Shown here piece by piece: positions 61,451 to 64,000 of a DNA stretch of 64,000 nt. The stretch's first letter is position 1. The number at the start of each line of letters is the position of its first letter. A program made the translations under genes and the position numbers. Origin of the DNA: Agelas oroides (Eukaryota; Porifera; Demospongiae; Agelasida; Agelasidae); NCBI GenBank assembly GCA_949130485.1, contig OX422184.1, positions 6,676,655-6,740,654 on the forward strand. Reading direction: 5' to 3'. The notes under the pieces are model-generated. The model did no database searches, had not been told where the DNA came from, and saw only the letters and a list, made by a program, of their open reading frames with translations.

Positions 61451-63361
61451 TTAGTGCCCCTCCTTCTGTGAATTCAGAAGTGCTGTTGAGTGGATACCTA
61501 TGTTCATGAACCTACTCTCACCAGAAAATACCACAGTACTTCTCAGAATAAAGAATGATCTGTAGTTGCTTTCAAATGTCAAAAACCCTCTAAATGTGGC
61601 TCTGCTCATTTCAACATTCACAACACTAGTGCTTCCTCTGTTTTGCCTGATAACAAGAAAGCCCCAACTGTTCAAGGAGCTAGTAATTCCATGGATTACT
61701 CCAGCTCCAACAAAAGCATCGTTCAGGGAAAAGATCATGTTAGTGAGGTTGACAGTGCTGTTGTCAGCATGAATAGCTCCTGCATCGTTGCTTGCTGTGT
61801 TGTTAGTACCAGAGACAGCTGTAGCACTCTTAAACAGGGTCATCACACCACCAAAGTGTGCTCTGTTGCTGCTGCAAGTAGTGTTGTGAACTGTGACAGT
61901 ACTGTATTCAGCATGAATAGCAGCACCCTGTGATGCCATATTGCTGTTGAGAGAGCATGCTACAATTGACAAGTGACTGTGGTAGGAGCCAATTATACCT
62001 CCCTGGTTGTTAGCAACATTGCTGTCAAAACTACTGTTGTATATCATCAGCCGGCTGGATTCATCATCTAGCAATACACCACTGTCAATAACAGTCGTGC
62101 TTGAGCGACTCTTGAAAACACCACCAACATGAGATGCAGTGTTGTTGCTGAACACACTATTGCTGATGTTAATTGTGCTGTCTTCACTTTCCATGACCCC
62201 ACCATCACCATGTGCTGCATTACTAACAAAGGTACAATGGTTCACAGTGACATTGGTATCCATAACATTCATAACACCACCATTCTGACCTGAGGCTGAG
62301 TTATTGATGAACATACTGGTATCAAAGACACAGTTGCAGTCTGAAGCTTGTAGAATGCCACCACCTTGGGTCAGCACTGCATTATGTGTGAATGTACTAC
62401 TCTTCACATTTATATTGCTGTCTGTGAGATGAAGAACCCCTCCACTTCTATGAGCAGTATTATGGCTGAACTCACAATCACTGATGACAACTGTGCTATC
62501 CCAGCTGATGATAGCTCCTCCATCTGTGTTCGCTACATTGTAGGAAAATGTGCTGTTGCTGATGTTAGTTGAACCGAAACTAATGCTTACAGAACTACCT
62601 GAGGAAAGGCCAGTGTTGGAAGTGAAAGTACTGCTTCTAACTATGGCTGTACCATGATAGTTTGCATAAGCTCCTCCATTTAGTCCTGCAGTGTTATTTA
62701 CGAAATAGCTGTTGTCAGTAGTAACAAAAGTTCTCAAAGTTTGTATGGCACCACCATACCTGCCTGCCATGTTTGTGTCAAATAGTGTATCTTCTAAGTG
62801 TAAAGTACACTCATATGTCCTCAATGCACCACCACTGAGACCAGCTGTGTTGTTACTGAAGTGACTGTTCATCATTGATATAACACTTTCACTAACAGCT
62901 ACACCACCACCATCTGAACCAGTAGCAATGTTGCTGTTTAAAGTCACATTGGTAATTGTGATGGTACTGTTCCAACAATCTACTGCACCACCATTCCTAC
63001 CTGCTGTATTATTACTGAAGTAACTGTTTACAATAGATACAGTGCTTTCACTAACATCTACACCACCACCACTGCGGGAAGTAGCAATGTTACTGTTTAA
63101 AGTCACATTGGTAAATGTGATGGTACTGTTCCAAACATCTACTGCACCACCACCTCTCCAGGCTGTGTTGTTGCTGAATGAAGAGTTTGTAATTAAAAAA
63201 GCACCTTCATATAAGCCTGCAGAACCACCATCCCTGCCTGCCATATTTGATCTGAATCTGCAATTTACAATATTAAGACTGCTCTCACTAGATTTAACAC
63301 CACTACCACTCCCTATTGCAATATTGTCAATGAAAGTTATGTTTTCAAGGATGGATGGATG
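61451..63361 (-). CDS. Central beta-helix repeat segment
   Basis: About 20 units of the type F-S-x-N-x-A-x-x-x-G-G-A/V (for example SYFSNNTAGRNGGAVDCWNS), each about 26-30 residues, rich in N-glycosylation sites. This is the pattern of polymorphic-outer-membrane-protein-type and pectate-lyase-like helices. The frame is open from 63361 to the stop at 61451, which results from the lesion at about 61500. Downstream sequence (TEGGALTLYHSTVEFTDI) continues in another frame to 61178. Confidence 0.85.
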   Translation of the reverse strand, partial: HPSILENITFIDNIAIGSGSGVKSSESSLNIVNCRFRSNMAGRDGGSAGLYEGAFLITNSSFSNNTAWRGGGAVDVWNSTITFTNVTLNSNIATSRSGGGVDVSESTVSIVNSYFSNNTAGRNGGAVDCWNSTITITNVTLNSNIATGSDGGGVAVSESVISMMNSHFSNNTAGLSGGALRTYECTLHLEDTLFDTNMAGRYGGAIQTLRTFVTTDNSYFVNNTAGLNGGAYANYHGTAIVRSSTFTSNTGLSSGSSVSISFGSTNISNSTFSYNVANTDGGAIISWDSTVVISDCEFSHNTAHRSGGVLHLTDSNINVKSSTFTHNAVLTQGGGILQASDCNCVFDTSMFINNSASGQNGGVMNVMDTNVTVNHCTFVSNAAHGDGGVMESEDSTINISNSVFSNNTASHVGGVFKSRSSTTVIDSGVLLDDESSRLMIYNSSFDSNVANNQGGIIGSYHSHLSIVACSLNSNMASQGAAIHAEYSTVTVHNTTCSSNRAHFGGVMTLFKSATAVSGTNNTASNDAGAIHADNSTVNLTNMIFSLNDAFVGAGVIHGITSSLNSWGFLVIRQNRGSTSVVNVEMSRATFRGFLTFESNYRSFFILRSTVVFSGESRFMNIGIHSTALLNSQKEGH

Positions 63362-64000
63362 TCACCATGTTTGATTTGCACCAGTACTTCTGCCAGCTAT
63401 GTTGTTATTGCCAAATATAATGTTTGCAATCATAACCTCATCTTCCAAATCATCAAGATCCACCCCACCTCCATCTCTTCCTGCTCGGTTGCCACTGAAG
63501 GTGTTATTTACCATGGCTACTATACCATTGCGAATTCTCACCCCACCACCATCTTCACTGTTTGCTGTGTTGTTGCTGAAAATGGTGTTGGTTACAATGG
63601 CCATAGTGCTCTCATCTGCATCTATAGCACCTCCATGTTCAAATGCTGTGTTGTTGTTGGATGTACTATGATCAGCATTGATAGAACTTCTCCATAAATT
63701 TATGGCACCACCTTCACTGCCAGCTTTATTGCTGTGAAATGTGTTGCAAACAAGCCTCACTTCACACTCAGCACAGTTCATGGCACCACCATGTCTGTCA
63801 GCTATGTTGTTGCCAAAAGTATTGTTTGCAATAATAACATCACCTTCTAAATCGCCAAGATCCACTGCACCTCCATCTCTTCCTGATCGATTGCCACTGA
63901 AGGTGTTATTTATCATAGCTACTTTACTATTGCGAATTCTCACTCCACTTCACTGTTTGCTGTGTTGTTGCTGAAAATGGTGTTGGTTACAATGGCCATA
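63362..64000 (-). CDS. Upstream beta-helix repeats with 402-bp internal duplication
   Basis: 63411-63605 and 63813-64000 are copies offset by 402 bp (134 codons), for example MAIVTNTIFSNNTANSE and FSGNR.GRDGG.VDL. The upper copy lacks 7 bp (near 63946) relative to the lower, breaking the frame. The gene continues beyond the window. Confidence 0.8.

Larger units (their letters stand above)
58895..64000 (-). pseudogene. Giant beta-helix (PMP-like) multi-pass membrane protein, 5' end outside, with coding lesions
   Basis: Minus-strand coding sequence with no recognisable intron runs from beyond 64000 to the TAA-type end at 58895. About 900 residues of a repeating GGA-x(n)-FxNN motif form a right-handed beta-helix. 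A Cys-rich stalk and 9-10 TM helices follow. Four lesions break it: a 7-bp deletion near 63946, TGA at 63362-63364, a 1-bp loss at about 61500, and a 1-bp shift in a C7 run (61171-61177). All other coding sequence in the window is intact over thousands of bases, so true decay is more likely than poor base quality. The shift in the homopolymer is the one most easily blamed on sequencing. Proteins of this layout are common in sponges; function unknown, presumably a surface receptor or channel-like protein. Confidence 0.75.

Noticed and set aside
61566-63974. Several plus-strand frames of 60-112 codons at the right end
   Set aside because: Antisense of the beta-helix repeat. Their Ser/Thr/Pro composition is the complement of its GGA/NNT codons.

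Overview
The window is metazoan nuclear DNA, most likely from a demosponge or another early-branching animal. The reasons are spliced genes with GT-AG introns, a Death-domain/Kelch protein, scavenger-receptor (SRCR), EGF and Ig exons ending in an adhesion-GPCR seven-helix domain, and a giant beta-helix membrane protein of the type sponge annotations often call 'pmp-like'. The species call is inference. There are no bacterial operons, CRISPR arrays or functional rRNA/tRNA genes.

Layout. 1-3242 is intergenic: a tandem 312-bp duplication with a tRNA-like (SINE) head, and homopolymer runs. 3243-10820 (+) is one probable gene in four exons whose phases agree: Death domain, unknown helical region, long heptad repeat rich in P/L/E/T, coiled coil, Kelch propeller (about 1,222 aa). 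Its last intron (6172-9758) holds three foldback elements. 11074-14175 holds a decayed coding remnant, small foldback elements and a 5'-truncated LINE on the minus strand.

16500-56775 (+) is the main gene: an adhesion GPCR of 33 exons, about 2,183 aa by my exon count. The order is a candidate signal-peptide exon, eight SRCR domains (each two exons, all phase 1), four EGF-like domains, Ig, EGF, Ig, a membrane-proximal ectodomain with a hormone-receptor-like Cys/Trp module, GAIN, a degenerate GPS, 7TM and a cytoplasmic tail. Every junction I assigned is phase-compatible and no exon has a stop. SRCR units 4 and 5 are a recent tandem duplication including introns. The introns carry foldback elements, microsatellites, a 1-kb DNA element and a 40-bp minisatellite. 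One intron holds a possible alternative exon that would truncate the receptor after TM1.

57730-58300 (+) is a Penelope-like retroelement relic with a GIY-YIG endonuclease. 58895-64000 (-) is the 3' part of a giant beta-helix plus multi-pass membrane protein whose 5' end lies beyond the window. It carries four coding lesions, so it may be a pseudogene.

How they fit together: two of the three loci look like cell-surface recognition receptors (SRCR-aGPCR and beta-helix/multi-TM), and the third looks like an intracellular Death-domain adaptor. That suits an adhesion or immune role, but nothing in the sequence shows that they share a pathway.
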